Shown: piece after piece, positions 9,412 to 18,949 of the stretch
How the letters are laid out: every line of letters starts with the position of its first letter
Numbering within the stretch: position 1 is the first letter of the stretch
Assembly: GCA_024213275.1 (NCBI GenBank)
Contig: JANAVG010000023.1
Location: 1 to 56,735 of the forward strand
Direction: 5' to 3'
Length of the DNA: 56,735 nucleotides
From: Rossellomorea sp. BNER
GTDB lineage: Bacteria > Bacillota > Bacilli > Bacillales > Bacillaceae_B
Notes under the pieces: model-generated
What the model was told of the DNA's origin: nothing
What the model saw: the letters and a program-made list of their open reading frames with translations, nothing else
The model's database searches: none
Made by a program: the position numbers and the translations under genes

Positions 9412-11326
9412 AATTGCCTATAAGCTTTTAAAGAACAACTTAAAAATATATGGGTTATATTTTCTAGTTCTTGTTGTTACAGTGGCCACTTATTACAACT
9501 TTACAGCCATACAGTACAATGAAATGTTCGTTCAATTAACGGAAAGGCTCCAGTCTGCAGTAGTAGCAAGTGCAACATCTGGTTTTGTTTTAATCTGTAC
9601 AGTGATCTTTTTTATGTGGCATGCCAATGGATTCTTTTTAAAGCAGCGACAAAAGGAAACTGGGTTATACATGCTAATGGGAATAAGTACTTCTAAAATA
9701 GGAAGAGTATTTGCAATCGAGAGTATTCTGATAGGCAGTCTATCATTAACCATTGGCTTATTTGTTGGAATACTTTTTTCTAAATTGTTCCTCATGTTAT
9801 TGGGTAAAGCCATGATGCTGGAGGAGGGAGTGCCTTTTAGCATTTCGGCAGAAGCAATCATTCAACTTGTTATTGTGTTCGGATGCATCTTTGTAGTACT
9901 GGGGATGAAGAACTACAGAGTTGTAAAGAAAACACAACTGATTAACATGTTAAATGCCGCTAAAGAAATGCCTTCACCTCCTAAATATAGTTTTAAAAAA
10001 GGTTTCATAGGAGTACTCCTAATTGCAGCTGGATATGTTGTAGCACTGAACTTTAAACCATGGGATTTGGATTTACTGCTATCTGCGATGGGAATCTTGA
10101 TCCTGGTTAGCTTGGGAACATATCTATTCTTTGGAAGTTCGTTGACCATAATCTTAGGGAAGTTAACGAAATCCAAAAAAATTATTTATAAAGATGTTAG
10201 GTTGGTCAGTATAAGTAATATTTTCTTTAGACAAAAAGTCAATTATAGAAGTTTAGCGATGACGGCTATTTTAGCAGCGGCAACTGTGACTGCATTTAGT
10301 GTGAGTATTGCGTTTAAACAGTTTGAAGTGAAACATGAAATGACAGAATCTCCATACAGCCTAAGCTATGTAAGCAATTCTAATCGTGTCAAAGAGGCAG
10401 TTAAAGAAGTGATCCAAGAATCTCAGCATGACTTAATCGGGATCAATGAGATTCAATTTTTTATTGGCCATGTCCAATATGTTGATAATGAGCAAAAGAT
10501 AGATCGGAATAACGAAGCCATTATTACAAGTTATTCTCAGATGAAGAAAACACTTGAGTTTTTAGACTATGGTAACAAAACGAGCATTTTGAATCAAATT
10601 AAGCCAGAACGTAAAGAGATCACCTTTATCCTGAATGCCAATGAAATGGCGTCACCCATTTATGTTGTTGGTGAAGAGGTGAGTCTTAATGGGAAGAATT
10701 TTCTTATTTCTGAACATACACAGCTCCCTTTTACAGGCAACATTAAAAAGTATGGTAACAAAAATATCTATATATTAAATGACAGTGACTATCAAGAGTT
10801 AAGAAAGAACAGCTCAGAGATTATATTAAATGGTGTGCGAATTACAGGTGAAAAAGAGAGCGAAGAAACAGTCAAGAGAATTAAGGATGTTGTACCGGAT
10901 GGAGACGAAAATGTCAATGGATTGCATCAAAATTTCATATGGGAGTACTATGCTTTAGGTCCACTTTTCTTTTTAGGCCTGATTATGTCCCTTGTCTTCA
11001 TGCTAGCAACCTTCAGTACGATTTACTTTAAGATTTTAAGTGATGCTTTTACAGATAAGGAACAATATTCAATGCTGAAAAAAATAGGAATGAGTAAAAA
11101 GGAAGTACAAAGATCCGTTTATCTGCAAGTTGGAATTGCGTTTCTGTTACCCGTTATTGTGGGAATGCTGCATAGCGTTGTAGCAATGAATATGCTTGAA
11201 CAGATTATGAATGTGAGATTTACAATACCAATTCTATCTGGTATCGGACCATTTGTCCTTATTATGGTGGCTTTTTATATCGGACTCTGTAAAAACTATA
11301 CGAAATTGGTATATGAAGAAAAATAG
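9398..11326 (+). CDS. ABC transporter permease, BceB type (FtsX-like)
   Basis: 642 residues. About ten hydrophobic segments arranged as in BceB, with a large extracellular domain of about 200 residues (roughly 310-520) between the middle helices and FtsX-like repeats at both ends. BceB-type permeases bind the antimicrobial peptide and signal to the intramembrane-sensing kinase. The overlap with the ATPase gene implies translational coupling. The cognate substrate is probably the NRPS product encoded upstream (inference from location). Confidence 0.9.
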   Translation: MNSFKIAYKLLKNNLKIYGLYFLVLVVTVATYYNFTAIQYNEMFVQLTERLQSAVVASATSGFVLICTVIFFMWHANGFFLKQRQKETGLYMLMGISTSKIGRVFAIESILIGSLSLTIGLFVGILFSKLFLMLLGKAMMLEEGVPFSISAEAIIQLVIVFGCIFVVLGMKNYRVVKKTQLINMLNAAKEMPSPPKYSFKKGFIGVLLIAAGYVVALNFKPWDLDLLLSAMGILILVSLGTYLFFGSSLTIILGKLTKSKKIIYKDVRLVSISNIFFRQKVNYRSLAMTAILAAATVTAFSVSIAFKQFEVKHEMTESPYSLSYVSNSNRVKEAVKEVIQESQHDLIGINEIQFFIGHVQYVDNEQKIDRNNEAIITSYSQMKKTLEFLDYGNKTSILNQIKPERKEITFILNANEMASPIYVVGEEVSLNGKNFLISEHTQLPFTGNIKKYGNKNIYILNDSDYQELRKNSSEIILNGVRITGEKESEETVKRIKDVVPDGDENVNGLHQNFIWEYYALGPLFFLGLIMSLVFMLATFSTIYFKILSDAFTDKEQYSMLKKIGMSKKEVQRSVYLQVGIAFLLPVIVGMLHSVVAMNMLEQIMNVRFTIPILSGIGPFVLIMVAFYIGLCKNYTKLVYEEK

Positions 11327-11430
11327 AGGGATGAAAAAGAATTGTCCCATTTTAGCTTATGCCTTTACAATAAAAAGTTTCTATATTAAGTAATTATCGA
11401 TTTTAATTATTATGAGAGAGGAGATTTCAA

Positions 11431-14400
11431 ATGTCTTGGTTTACCAAATGGTCCTTTGCTAATAAAGCTGCTATTACATTAATTTCAATCATCATAATCG
11501 CCTGGGGGTCAATCAGCTACTTTAACATGCCGATGGAGTTTTTACCCCAGGCAGATAAACCTCAAGTAACAGTTGTTGTCATGGGACAGGGAACAGATTC
11601 TAAAACGATGGAGGAACAGGTAACATACCCGATCGAGCAAGCAACTGCTGGAGTAAAAGGAAAAAGCGGAGTGCTGTCAACCACGGGAGACGGATTTTCA
11701 AAGATTGATTTATTTTTTGAATTTGGGACTGATATGGAACAAGCGAAACGAGAAGTGCAGGAATCCATTGATACGGTTTCCTTACCGCAATATGTATCAA
11801 AGCCTTCTGTCACTCAGCTTGATACGTCAATGATTCCAATTTCCTTCGTCGCTCTTACTTTTAAAGACGGAGTAACACCAGAAAATATAAATTTTGTAAA
11901 CAAAGAAATTGAACCAATATATAATGATGTAAAGGGAGTAGCTGGAGTTCAAAAAACGGGAGTCGAAGAGTCTTTTATCTCTATTAAGCTTGATAATGAA
12001 AAATTAAAACAAAATCAAATCCCTATCCAAAACGTTATGGGGGTTTTACAAGGACAAAATGGAGCATTCTCAGTTGGCGTAGATACGATCGATGGAGAAG
12101 CTAGCAATATTAAAGTGTTAGGTGATTTATCAAGTATCAAGGAACTTGGAAACGTAACTGTGCAGGACGATGTGCAATTAAATGAAATTGCCACTATAAA
12201 AGAGACCAAACCGGAAAATGTCATTAACCGATTTAATGGGAAAGACAGCATTGAGCTTACAATTAGTAAAGATAGTCAATCCAATGCTGTGACACTAAGT
12301 GAGGAAATCGAAAAGGTTACTGATAAAATTAATGATAAATACGATAATATGGAAGCGACTGTTTTTCTTTCAACCGCTGATATGGTAAAGACTTCTGTTC
12401 AATCGATGATCAAAGAAGTTTTACTTGGAGCATTATTCGCAACGATTGTCATTATGATCTTCCTGAAAAATATTAGATCGACATTTATTACTATCGTGTC
12501 AATTCCGATGTCTCTATGTATAACGGTCATTCTACTGTCCAAATCTGGTATCACCTTAAATATACTGACTCTCGGGGGAGTGGCTGTTGCAGTCGGTCGT
12601 CTGGTAGATGATAGTATTGTAGTCATTGAAAATATCTATAGAAGAATGCAAACCGAGAAGTTCTCAGTAGGTATGGTAATAGAAGCAACGAAAGAGGTTG
12701 GAGTGGCAATAACAGCATCTACTCTGACTACTGTAGCTGTATTCTTACCAATCGGTTTAGTCAATGGAAGTTTACAGGAATTTATTCTTCCTTTTGCCTT
12801 AACTGTTACTTATTCTCTATTAGCTTCATTACTAGTAGCCATAACAATTGTACCAGTAATGAGTGGAGGGCTCTTAAAGAATACAAAACTTAAAGAACAT
12901 ACTCCTTCTGCACGTTTTACTAAAATGATTAGCTGGTCTTTGAATCATAAATGGATTGTATTATCACTATCATTTGTACTGTTTGCCGGTTCCATAATTG
13001 CTTATTTCACAATGCCAAAAGGGGCAGTTGAAAGTACGAATACAGATTACATCCAGGTCACTTTAAATTACCCGGCGGATACACCACTAGATGAGGTTAA
13101 AAAGAATGTTATTGAATTAGAGGAAACGATCAATCAAAAGGATCAAGTTAAATATGTGATGACATACTTAGGGAATTCCTCGTCTTCGGCTCAAAGCGGG
13201 GTGGTGGGATCTCCTACAAAAGGTCAACTTAGGGTTTTCTTAAAAGATGAAGATGACGCAGATAAAATTCTAAAAGAAATTGAAAACGAGAAAGAACGAT
13301 TCTCAGAAGCAGAGTTCACTGCTGTAGCTGCATCAGTGACCGGATATGCTGATACAAATATTACGATTGACGTTACTGGAAATAATGTAAATGATCTTGA
13401 AAATGTTACGAATACCATAAAAGATAAAATTCAAGATATTGAAGGAGTTCAAGAGGTATCTACGAATCAAGATGAAAAGAAAACCGTTTATTCCTTTGTT
13501 GTAGATCCATCGAAGGGGAACACTGAAATGGTAGCCTCACAGCTGGGAGTCATGTTAAACCGGACACCGCTTGGAACACTTTCAATTGATAACAGACAGA
13601 CCGATGTCATGTTAGAGCCTGTTCTTGATACAAAAACTCCTCAGGATCTAAGGGATATTACGATCATGACAGAGTCAGGAAATACTCCTATCACTCAAGT
13701 GGCTACATTAAAGAGTGAGGAAGCATCTACCAATCTATTCCATAAAGATGGTGAACCATATTTACAAGTAACTGCAAAAGTTGATCCATCAAAGCTTTCT
13801 GATGTAAATGCCGAGATAGAATCTGCAATCTTTGGGGAAGAAGGAAAAAATGAAATTAAATTGCCAGAAAGCGTAGAGGTGTTTGTTGGAGGAGCCAGCG
13901 TACAACAATCCGAAGACTTCAATGACCTATTCACGACAATGATCGTATCCATAGGGCTGGTATTCTTGATCTTGGTTATAACATTCAAAGGATTTAAAGC
14001 GCCAATTGCTATTCTGTTCTCTCTTCCACTTGCCGCGATAGGATCGATACTTGGTCTCATGATCAGTGGAATTTCAGTTGATATTACGGTTCTACTTGGT
14101 GCCTTAATGTTAATTGGAATTGTTGTAACAAATGCTATTGTTCTATTAGATCGCGTGAAGCAAAATGAGAAAACGATGACGATTCGAGAGTCACTAATTG
14201 AGGCTTCAGTAAGAAGAATGCGTCCAATTATCATGACGGCAGTTGCAACGATTTGTGCGATGCTTCCATTATTAGCGAAGAAAGCTGAAACAGGAAGTCT
14301 TGTTTCCCAAAGCTTAGCAGTTGTTGTTATTGGCGGTCTGGCAGTTGCAACCATGCTTACTCTGATTGTCATCCCGTGCGTATATGAAATATTTAACTTT

Positions 14401-14457
14401 AAAAAGTCAAAAAAGCAGAGGCTTGAAACATCAATAAAAGATGATGTATCTGTTTAA
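11431..14457 (+). CDS. swrC: RND-family efflux pump, SwrC/YerP type
   Basis: 1008 residues with the AcrB-like layout: an N-terminal helix (FANKAAITLISIIII), two large periplasm-type loops and two six-helix bundles. The GRLVDDSIVVIEN segment carries the paired aspartates of the proton path. In Bacillus subtilis the relative SwrC (YerP) gives self-resistance to surfactin, so its position at the end of an NRPS locus supports a lipopeptide exporter role. AGAGAGGAG precedes the ATG. A good terminator follows. Confidence 0.9.
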   Translation: MSWFTKWSFANKAAITLISIIIIAWGSISYFNMPMEFLPQADKPQVTVVVMGQGTDSKTMEEQVTYPIEQATAGVKGKSGVLSTTGDGFSKIDLFFEFGTDMEQAKREVQESIDTVSLPQYVSKPSVTQLDTSMIPISFVALTFKDGVTPENINFVNKEIEPIYNDVKGVAGVQKTGVEESFISIKLDNEKLKQNQIPIQNVMGVLQGQNGAFSVGVDTIDGEASNIKVLGDLSSIKELGNVTVQDDVQLNEIATIKETKPENVINRFNGKDSIELTISKDSQSNAVTLSEEIEKVTDKINDKYDNMEATVFLSTADMVKTSVQSMIKEVLLGALFATIVIMIFLKNIRSTFITIVSIPMSLCITVILLSKSGITLNILTLGGVAVAVGRLVDDSIVVIENIYRRMQTEKFSVGMVIEATKEVGVAITASTLTTVAVFLPIGLVNGSLQEFILPFALTVTYSLLASLLVAITIVPVMSGGLLKNTKLKEHTPSARFTKMISWSLNHKWIVLSLSFVLFAGSIIAYFTMPKGAVESTNTDYIQVTLNYPADTPLDEVKKNVIELEETINQKDQVKYVMTYLGNSSSSAQSGVVGSPTKGQLRVFLKDEDDADKILKEIENEKERFSEAEFTAVAASVTGYADTNITIDVTGNNVNDLENVTNTIKDKIQDIEGVQEVSTNQDEKKTVYSFVVDPSKGNTEMVASQLGVMLNRTPLGTLSIDNRQTDVMLEPVLDTKTPQDLRDITIMTESGNTPITQVATLKSEEASTNLFHKDGEPYLQVTAKVDPSKLSDVNAEIESAIFGEEGKNEIKLPESVEVFVGGASVQQSEDFNDLFTTMIVSIGLVFLILVITFKGFKAPIAILFSLPLAAIGSILGLMISGISVDITVLLGALMLIGIVVTNAIVLLDRVKQNEKTMTIRESLIEASVRRMRPIIMTAVATICAMLPLLAKKAETGSLVSQSLAVVVIGGLAVATMLTLIVIPCVYEIFNFKKSKKQRLETSIKDDVSV

Positions 14458-14474
14458 ATAATTTTGTTTAGTAG

Positions 14475-14506
14475 AAAACTACTTGATTATTTCAGGTAGT
14501 TTTTTG
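14475..14506 (+). terminator. Intrinsic terminator after the RND pump
   Basis: AAAACTAC (14475) pairs with GTAGTTTT (14496) and is followed by more T. It closes the peptide locus. Confidence 0.8.
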
Positions 14507-14720
14507 CTATTTAGAAAGATCGGAAAGGATATTATTGTAATCTAGACTATTTATAATGGTCTTGAACAAATACAACACGACCTTTTTCTATAATATTGTT
14601 TTAATCTGTAAACATTAAGGCTAATGGAGGAATTTATCTGTTAAAATTGAAAACAGATGATAGATAGTTTGAAAGAGATTTAAAAAACAATCGATTTCAT
14701 TTACCTTGAAAGGAGCCCCC

Positions 14721-15251
14721 ATGAATATTCAATTCATCAAATTAATTGAAGCGAACTCAAATCTTGTTAACGTATTTAATCGATGGGAAAACGACCCTGC
14801 TTTAATACCATTGACCCGGCCAAGCAAAAATAAGCAAGACATGGAACGTCAAGTAAAAATGAGCTTAGAAGAATTAACACAAAGATTGGAAAACCACCAC
14901 ATTTACCTAATCTACCTAGATGACCAATTAGTCGGAGAAATGAACTATATGGTTGATCCAAGCCATCTTTACAAAAAAGAGCCAGGAACTGCATGGATAG
15001 GAATTACAATTGGTGAGTCTGAAGGTCGAGGCAAAGGTGTTGGTTATGTGGCGTTACAATATTTAGAGGAACAGATTAAGCAGCAGGGTCTTAATCGCAT
15101 TGAACTAGGCGTATTTGAATTTAACAAACAGGCTCAGAAGCTATATCAAAAGCTGGGATACGAGGAAATCGGCCGTATTGATGATTTCACCTATTGGCAA
15201 GATAAAATGTGGTCGGATATCCGGATGGAGAAGGATTTAAGAGATAACTAG
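14721..15251 (+). CDS. GNAT-family N-acetyltransferase
   Basis: About 176 residues from the ATG at 14721, which has AAAGGAG upstream; an in-frame TTG at 14706 would swallow that site. The acetyl-CoA-binding region GESEGRGKGVGYVAL and the typical C-terminal NKQAQKLYQKLGYEEIGR are clear. The N-terminal part (FNRWENDPALIPLTRP) resembles the RimJ/RimL-like branch that acetylates protein or small-molecule amines. The substrate cannot be told. Confidence 0.85.
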   Translation: MNIQFIKLIEANSNLVNVFNRWENDPALIPLTRPSKNKQDMERQVKMSLEELTQRLENHHIYLIYLDDQLVGEMNYMVDPSHLYKKEPGTAWIGITIGESEGRGKGVGYVALQYLEEQIKQQGLNRIELGVFEFNKQAQKLYQKLGYEEIGRIDDFTYWQDKMWSDIRMEKDLRDN

Positions 15252-15324
15252 AGCTGAATCACTAGGAACTAGGAATCACTGAAGTAGAAAATAGATGGCT
15301 AATCTGTATTCAAGTGGGGATAAA

Positions 15325-15405
15325 ATGATTTTCTTTGATATAGACGGTACCTTGCTTGACTACTATTATGCAGAGAGGGAAGGAATTTCAGATTTTTTTC
15401 CATAA
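15325..15405 (+). pseudogene. HAD-superfamily hydrolase, N-terminal fragment
   Basis: Twenty-six codons starting MIFFDIDGTLLD, the DxDGT nucleophile motif of HAD phosphatases, then a stop. AGTGGGG lies just upstream. The rest of the enzyme is absent, so this is a relic. Confidence 0.6.
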
Positions 15406-16009
15406 ACAATCATCTGGTCCATACTGTATTTAGGTTATTTTAGTAATAGAACTATTTGAGTAGATTTCTCTTAATTCATGGATTCTAATGTTAGTTAGGC
15501 ACTAGGAAGGGTTTCTCATGGTGATTATTAATAAAAAGGAAGTTTATCTCTAAATGATATGTTTCTCGTTCCTTTGTTTATAGTACATGCTTTTGCAGTA
15601 TGGTACGACGTTAAAAAGGAAATCTTTTTTCAAAATTACCTTCATGATAAAAGTAACTAAACTCGACGCGGAACGAAATACGATTTCACACTCTCAGAAA
15701 CACGGATATAAGTGGTATACAGGGGGCTTTTAATTAAACTAGCGGATGTTCTATACAGATTAATTGATAGAGGCTGTCCAGAAATTTTGGGTAACACAAA
15801 TTCTGGACACCCCTTTTTATTGATGTTTATTCTATTGAAGCACACGATTACATAACGGTTTGCTATATCTAAGCTTCACATAAGTTCCAGAAAGCCCTTA
15901 TTTAAAGATTCCTTTATTGTACCTACTGATCATCGAACCAAGGTATAAGAAAGAGATGATACGTTAGTTTAGTTAATATGAATAGATAGTAATAAAGTTT
16001 AGCTATATA
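15406..16009. other. Gene-poor stretch with relics
   Basis: It contains a 33-codon open frame at 15559-15660 (hydrophobic start MFLVPLFIVHAFAVW), which may be the tail of a lost membrane protein, and the terminator at 15776-15819. Nothing else recognised. Confidence 0.4.
15776..15819 (+). terminator. Intrinsic terminator-like hairpin
   Basis: GTCCAGAAATT (15776) pairs with AATTCTGGAC (15799), followed by CCCCTTTTT. The preceding GAGGCTGTCC resembles the start of the hairpin at 4846. Confidence 0.6.
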
Positions 16010-16921
16010 TTATTCGCTTGGGAGCATAGAGATATATTTTCTCACTACTTCATAAACATAATCTTGATTTGCTGCCGCTGTATTTGGGTTGTATTCTCCA
16101 CCATTTACTTTATTATTAGATAGTATTCTAATTCCTAAGAATGCTACGTCATAAGCTTTGGCAATTTGTGCAGCTGAAGCACCTTCCATTTCTTCCACGG
16201 ATGTTCCATACTTAGTATGGAACCATTTAATTCTATCAACTTCATTATTCCATACGTCTGCTGAACCAATAGTCCCCTCGACAACCTTGCCCTTCGTGTA
16301 TTTATCTTTTACTGCATTAGCAGCTGCGAGTAGATCTTTGTCTCCCTGATAGTAACGAATTTTTTCAGCATTAGGATCTTCCCCTGCACTTCCTTCAGAA
16401 GCCATTAAGTCCATAGGTTTCCAATCAGTTGGATCGATTCCTTGGTTTTCATCACGATCTGCTGTTTTTAATGAACCTAAGTTTACAGTCCTTTTTCCTA
16501 TTACAATATCAAATACGTGTAAATTGGGATCATGTCCTCCCGAAGTTCCTTGATTGATGATGGCTATAGGGTTATATCTTTCAATAGCCACTGCTGTAGC
16601 AGCTGCTGTATTTTCCATTCCCTTACCTGTTTTTGCAACTATTACAGGGTAATTGTCTACAGTGCCTATATAAAATTCAAATGTGCCTGATTTTTCTTTT
16701 TTAACATTTTCTAACCTTTGAGCAAATTTTTCAGCTTCTATTGGCATTGGACCTTGGACTAAAATAGGTCTTTGAGAATTTTCTTGTACGGTTTTAGATT
16801 GTGAAGAAGAACTACATCCTACAACTAACGAAAATAATAATAAAGTAATAAATGCTAATATAGCGAGGCTTTTTAATGATCTTTTTCTTTTCTTCTTTGT
16901 GTTATAAAATGTTGCTTCCAT
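16010..16921 (-). CDS. Lipoprotein of the MTA/SAH nucleosidase (PNP/UDP phosphorylase) family
   Basis: About 303 residues from the ATG whose complement ends at 16921, preceded by AAGGAGG; longer upstream readings run into the leader terminator. The lipobox LVVGC (C36) after a basic, hydrophobic N-terminus predicts a membrane-anchored extracellular protein. The rest has the nucleoside phosphorylase-I fold: TGKGMENTAAA, NQGTSGG and VEEMEGASAAQIA (purine/ribose site). The catalytic aspartate of MTA nucleosidase, normally in ...ISD, reads ILSNN here. It may therefore be a nucleosidase or phosphorylase with altered chemistry, or a binding protein. A guanine-type riboswitch in its leader ties it to purine supply. 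Confidence 0.85.
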   Translation of the reverse strand: MEATFYNTKKKRKRSLKSLAILAFITLLLFSLVVGCSSSSQSKTVQENSQRPILVQGPMPIEAEKFAQRLENVKKEKSGTFEFYIGTVDNYPVIVAKTGKGMENTAAATAVAIERYNPIAIINQGTSGGHDPNLHVFDIVIGKRTVNLGSLKTADRDENQGIDPTDWKPMDLMASEGSAGEDPNAEKIRYYQGDKDLLAAANAVKDKYTKGKVVEGTIGSADVWNNEVDRIKWFHTKYGTSVEEMEGASAAQIAKAYDVAFLGIRILSNNKVNGGEYNPNTAAANQDYVYEVVRKYISMLPSE

Positions 16922-16956
16922 TCCTTTTTCCTCCTTGTTGTTTGAAATCCTCGAAG

Positions 16957-17001
16957 TTTTGGTCAAAAGAAAAAAGGTCCAAAATGTAGAATCATTTCTA
17001 C
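16957..17001 (-). terminator. Leader terminator of the purine riboswitch
   Basis: On the minus strand GGTC, then GTAGAA-ATGA-TTCTAC, then GACC form a nested hairpin followed directly by TTTTTTC, upstream of the ribosome site. This is the expression platform expected of a transcription-terminating OFF switch. Confidence 0.75.
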
Positions 17002-17111
17002 CTTTACAGACCCACAAAAGTCAAAGTATAGATAATTAAGCAAAGAAAAGGAAGATATGCTAAATCATTAAAGGGTAGTGGCTAATCATAGCCATAATTC
17101 CCCATACTTTA

Positions 17112-17182
17112 ACTCGTAGTCTAGTTCTTTTAATGGGAACCAGGTAGAGACACTCAGACCATATTACCGAGAATATACGAGT
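17112..17182 (-). promoter_or_regulatory. Purine riboswitch aptamer (guanine type by C74)
   Basis: Read on the minus strand, P1 is ACTCGTA/TACGAGT. The P2 strand ends in AATATGG, followed by the J2/3 segment GTCTCTACC (consensus GTTTCTACC), the P3 arm and the closing GACTACGAG. The specificity base (xpt C74) is C, pointing to guanine/hypoxanthine rather than adenine. J2/3 has C where U48 is usual. It lies between a promoter (17210-17238) and a leader terminator (16957-17001). Confidence 0.9.
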
Positions 17183-17209
17183 AATGTTATTTAAGATTAT
17201 TACATTGAT

Positions 17210-17238
17210 AATATAGCAAATTTAAAATAGATAATCAA
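17210..17238 (-). promoter_or_regulatory. Sigma-A-type promoter for the riboswitch transcript
   Basis: On the minus strand TTGATT (17238-17233), a 17-base spacer, then TATATT (17215-17210), about 28 bases upstream of the aptamer. Confidence 0.65.
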
Positions 17239-17449
17239 CAAAAACATGAACATTGAATAAAAAAAATAATTTAATGTTCGTGTTTCATTCTAAAGGGAAA
17301 AGAAATTCATTTGAATATTGTTCGTTTTATTGTATAACATCTTATGTATATCCTACATGAATTAGCTGACCTCAAAATTCTAGAATGGCTTTGACTAGTC
17401 TTTTTTGATGATTTAATATTTGATACTTTAAATAAACCTGGTACGACCT
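17239..17449. other. Gap downstream of the MocR gene
   Basis: AT-rich, between the riboswitch promoter and the 3' end of the MocR-type gene. No further structure seen. Confidence 0.4.
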
Positions 17450-18808
17450 TTATATAAAATTAATTTTTCTTAAAAATAGCTCCTGTATCCCTTCCCCAAT
17501 CTTCTTTACACCTAAACCGATTTGCTGATCTTCTACCTGGGATACGCTGAGCCGAATTCGGTTTTCCTTCCGATATGGAGGCAGATACATATTCGTAGCA
17601 TCCTGTACAAGCACATTCCTTTTCTTGAGATGTTGGGCAAGATACTCTGCTTTCATTCGTCCTGGTAGAGTAATCATTGAGTAGAAACCGGACTCTCCTC
17701 CTGAAAACGATGCTCCTTGAGGCAGGTGTTCAAGATAGGCTTGCTTTAAAATAGACCCTTTTTTGTTGTACTGTTTTCTCAACTTTTGAATGTGTGCGTT
17801 GTACATACCGCTCTCTAAATAGATTTCTAGAGCACCTTGAGTAAGTACAGGTGTATGAACATCCGCTGCAAATTTCGCTTTAGTAAAGTCTTCGACCATC
17901 GCATTCGGCAGAACTACTGCACCAAGCCGTAACCCTGGGAGTAGAACTTTAGAAAAACTTTTCGTATAGATAATCCTTCCAGATGGATCATAAGCAAACA
18001 TCGGATCTGCTTTTCTTCGTGTGTCCAGATCTCCCATATAATCATCCTCTATGATGTACACGTCATATTTTTGAGCAAGCTCTACCAATCTCTTTTTCTC
18101 ATAATTGGAATAGCTGTAGCCGGTCGGATTTTGAAACCTAGACACAGTGTAAAAAAACTTGATGCTTCTGTCTCGGAAAATCGCTTCCAAATTATCAAGA
18201 TCAATCCCACGATCCGTCATTTCAATGCCAACTGCCTTTAAAGCTCTGGATGAGATTGATTCAATAAAACTAAAATGTGTTGGCTGTTCTACACAGATTT
18301 CTTCTTTTCCGTTTGGGAAGGGAAGAGAGACAAGAAGATCGAGTGCCTGCTGAGACCCTGATACCACAGCAATCCTTTCTGAAGGAGCAAACACTTGAAG
18401 ATCCTGAAGCTGTTTAGAAAGCCGATGACGAAGAGTGAGTAAACCAAGCGGCTCAGAGTATTGAAACATTTCTTCTTTATACAGCTCAATTGCCTGATTC
18501 ATGCAATGCTGATAATCTCGGTATGGCATTTTGCTGCGGTCAGGGCCGGCAGATGAAAAATTGATCAGGTCAAATGGATTCTCGTCATGTGCTGACGTGC
18601 TCCCAACAACAAAATAGCCGACCTTTGGAACAGCGTACACTTTATGTTCTTTTTCTAACTCTGCATAAGCTTTAATAATCGAATTAATGCTGCATTGAAA
18701 TTCTTTTGAAAATGCTCGAACAGAGGGGAGTCTTTCCCCTGGTGGAAGGCGCCCATCCTCTATTCTCATGTTGATTTCCTTTATGATCTCTCCATATTTC
18801 GTCAGCAT
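17450..18808 (-). CDS. MocR-type regulator (GntR HTH fused to PLP aminotransferase domain)
   Basis: 452 residues. An N-terminal GntR winged helix (about 1-70: RLPPGERLPSVRAFSKEFQCSINSIIKAY) is joined to a fold-type I aminotransferase-like domain with VVSGSQQALDLL, VSRFQNPTGYSYS, IIEDDYMGDLD and the PLP-lysine segment YTKSFSKVLLPGLRLG. This layout is that of PdxR/GabR regulators, which respond to PLP or amino acids. AAAGGAG precedes the ATG. It is divergent from a class D beta-lactamase gene 141 bases away, so that gene is a plausible target. Confidence 0.92.
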   Translation of the reverse strand: MLTKYGEIIKEINMRIEDGRLPPGERLPSVRAFSKEFQCSINSIIKAYAELEKEHKVYAVPKVGYFVVGSTSAHDENPFDLINFSSAGPDRSKMPYRDYQHCMNQAIELYKEEMFQYSEPLGLLTLRHRLSKQLQDLQVFAPSERIAVVSGSQQALDLLVSLPFPNGKEEICVEQPTHFSFIESISSRALKAVGIEMTDRGIDLDNLEAIFRDRSIKFFYTVSRFQNPTGYSYSNYEKKRLVELAQKYDVYIIEDDYMGDLDTRRKADPMFAYDPSGRIIYTKSFSKVLLPGLRLGAVVLPNAMVEDFTKAKFAADVHTPVLTQGALEIYLESGMYNAHIQKLRKQYNKKGSILKQAYLEHLPQGASFSGGESGFYSMITLPGRMKAEYLAQHLKKRNVLVQDATNMYLPPYRKENRIRLSVSQVEDQQIGLGVKKIGEGIQELFLRKINFI

Positions 18809-18828
18809 ATCGTGTTCTCTCCTTTAAT

Positions 18829-18842
18829 CTGTATGGGTACAG
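18829..18842. promoter_or_regulatory. Candidate operator in the mocR/beta-lactamase divergent region
   Basis: CTGTATGGGTACAG is a 14-base imperfect palindrome just upstream of the mocR-type start. A second possible element, TATAGTATAGGGTATC, lies near 18882-18897. Assignment to MocR is by position only. Confidence 0.3.
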
Positions 18843-18949
18843 AGGGGAAAAATGAAGCTTTCCGTAATCCATGCGGTTGCTTATAGTATAGGGTATCATC
18901 AGCGAGTAAGACATCATTAGAAATCCCTATTAACAAAGGAGGAAGAAAG

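Noticed and set aside
13695..14372. Long minus-strand open frame of 225 codons
   Set aside because: Shadow of the RND pump gene; the plus strand has clear family motifs throughout.
16922..17017. Longer N-terminus for the nucleosidase-like lipoprotein
   Set aside because: It would be translated from the riboswitch leader and terminator; a strong ribosome site and signal peptide support the start at 16921.
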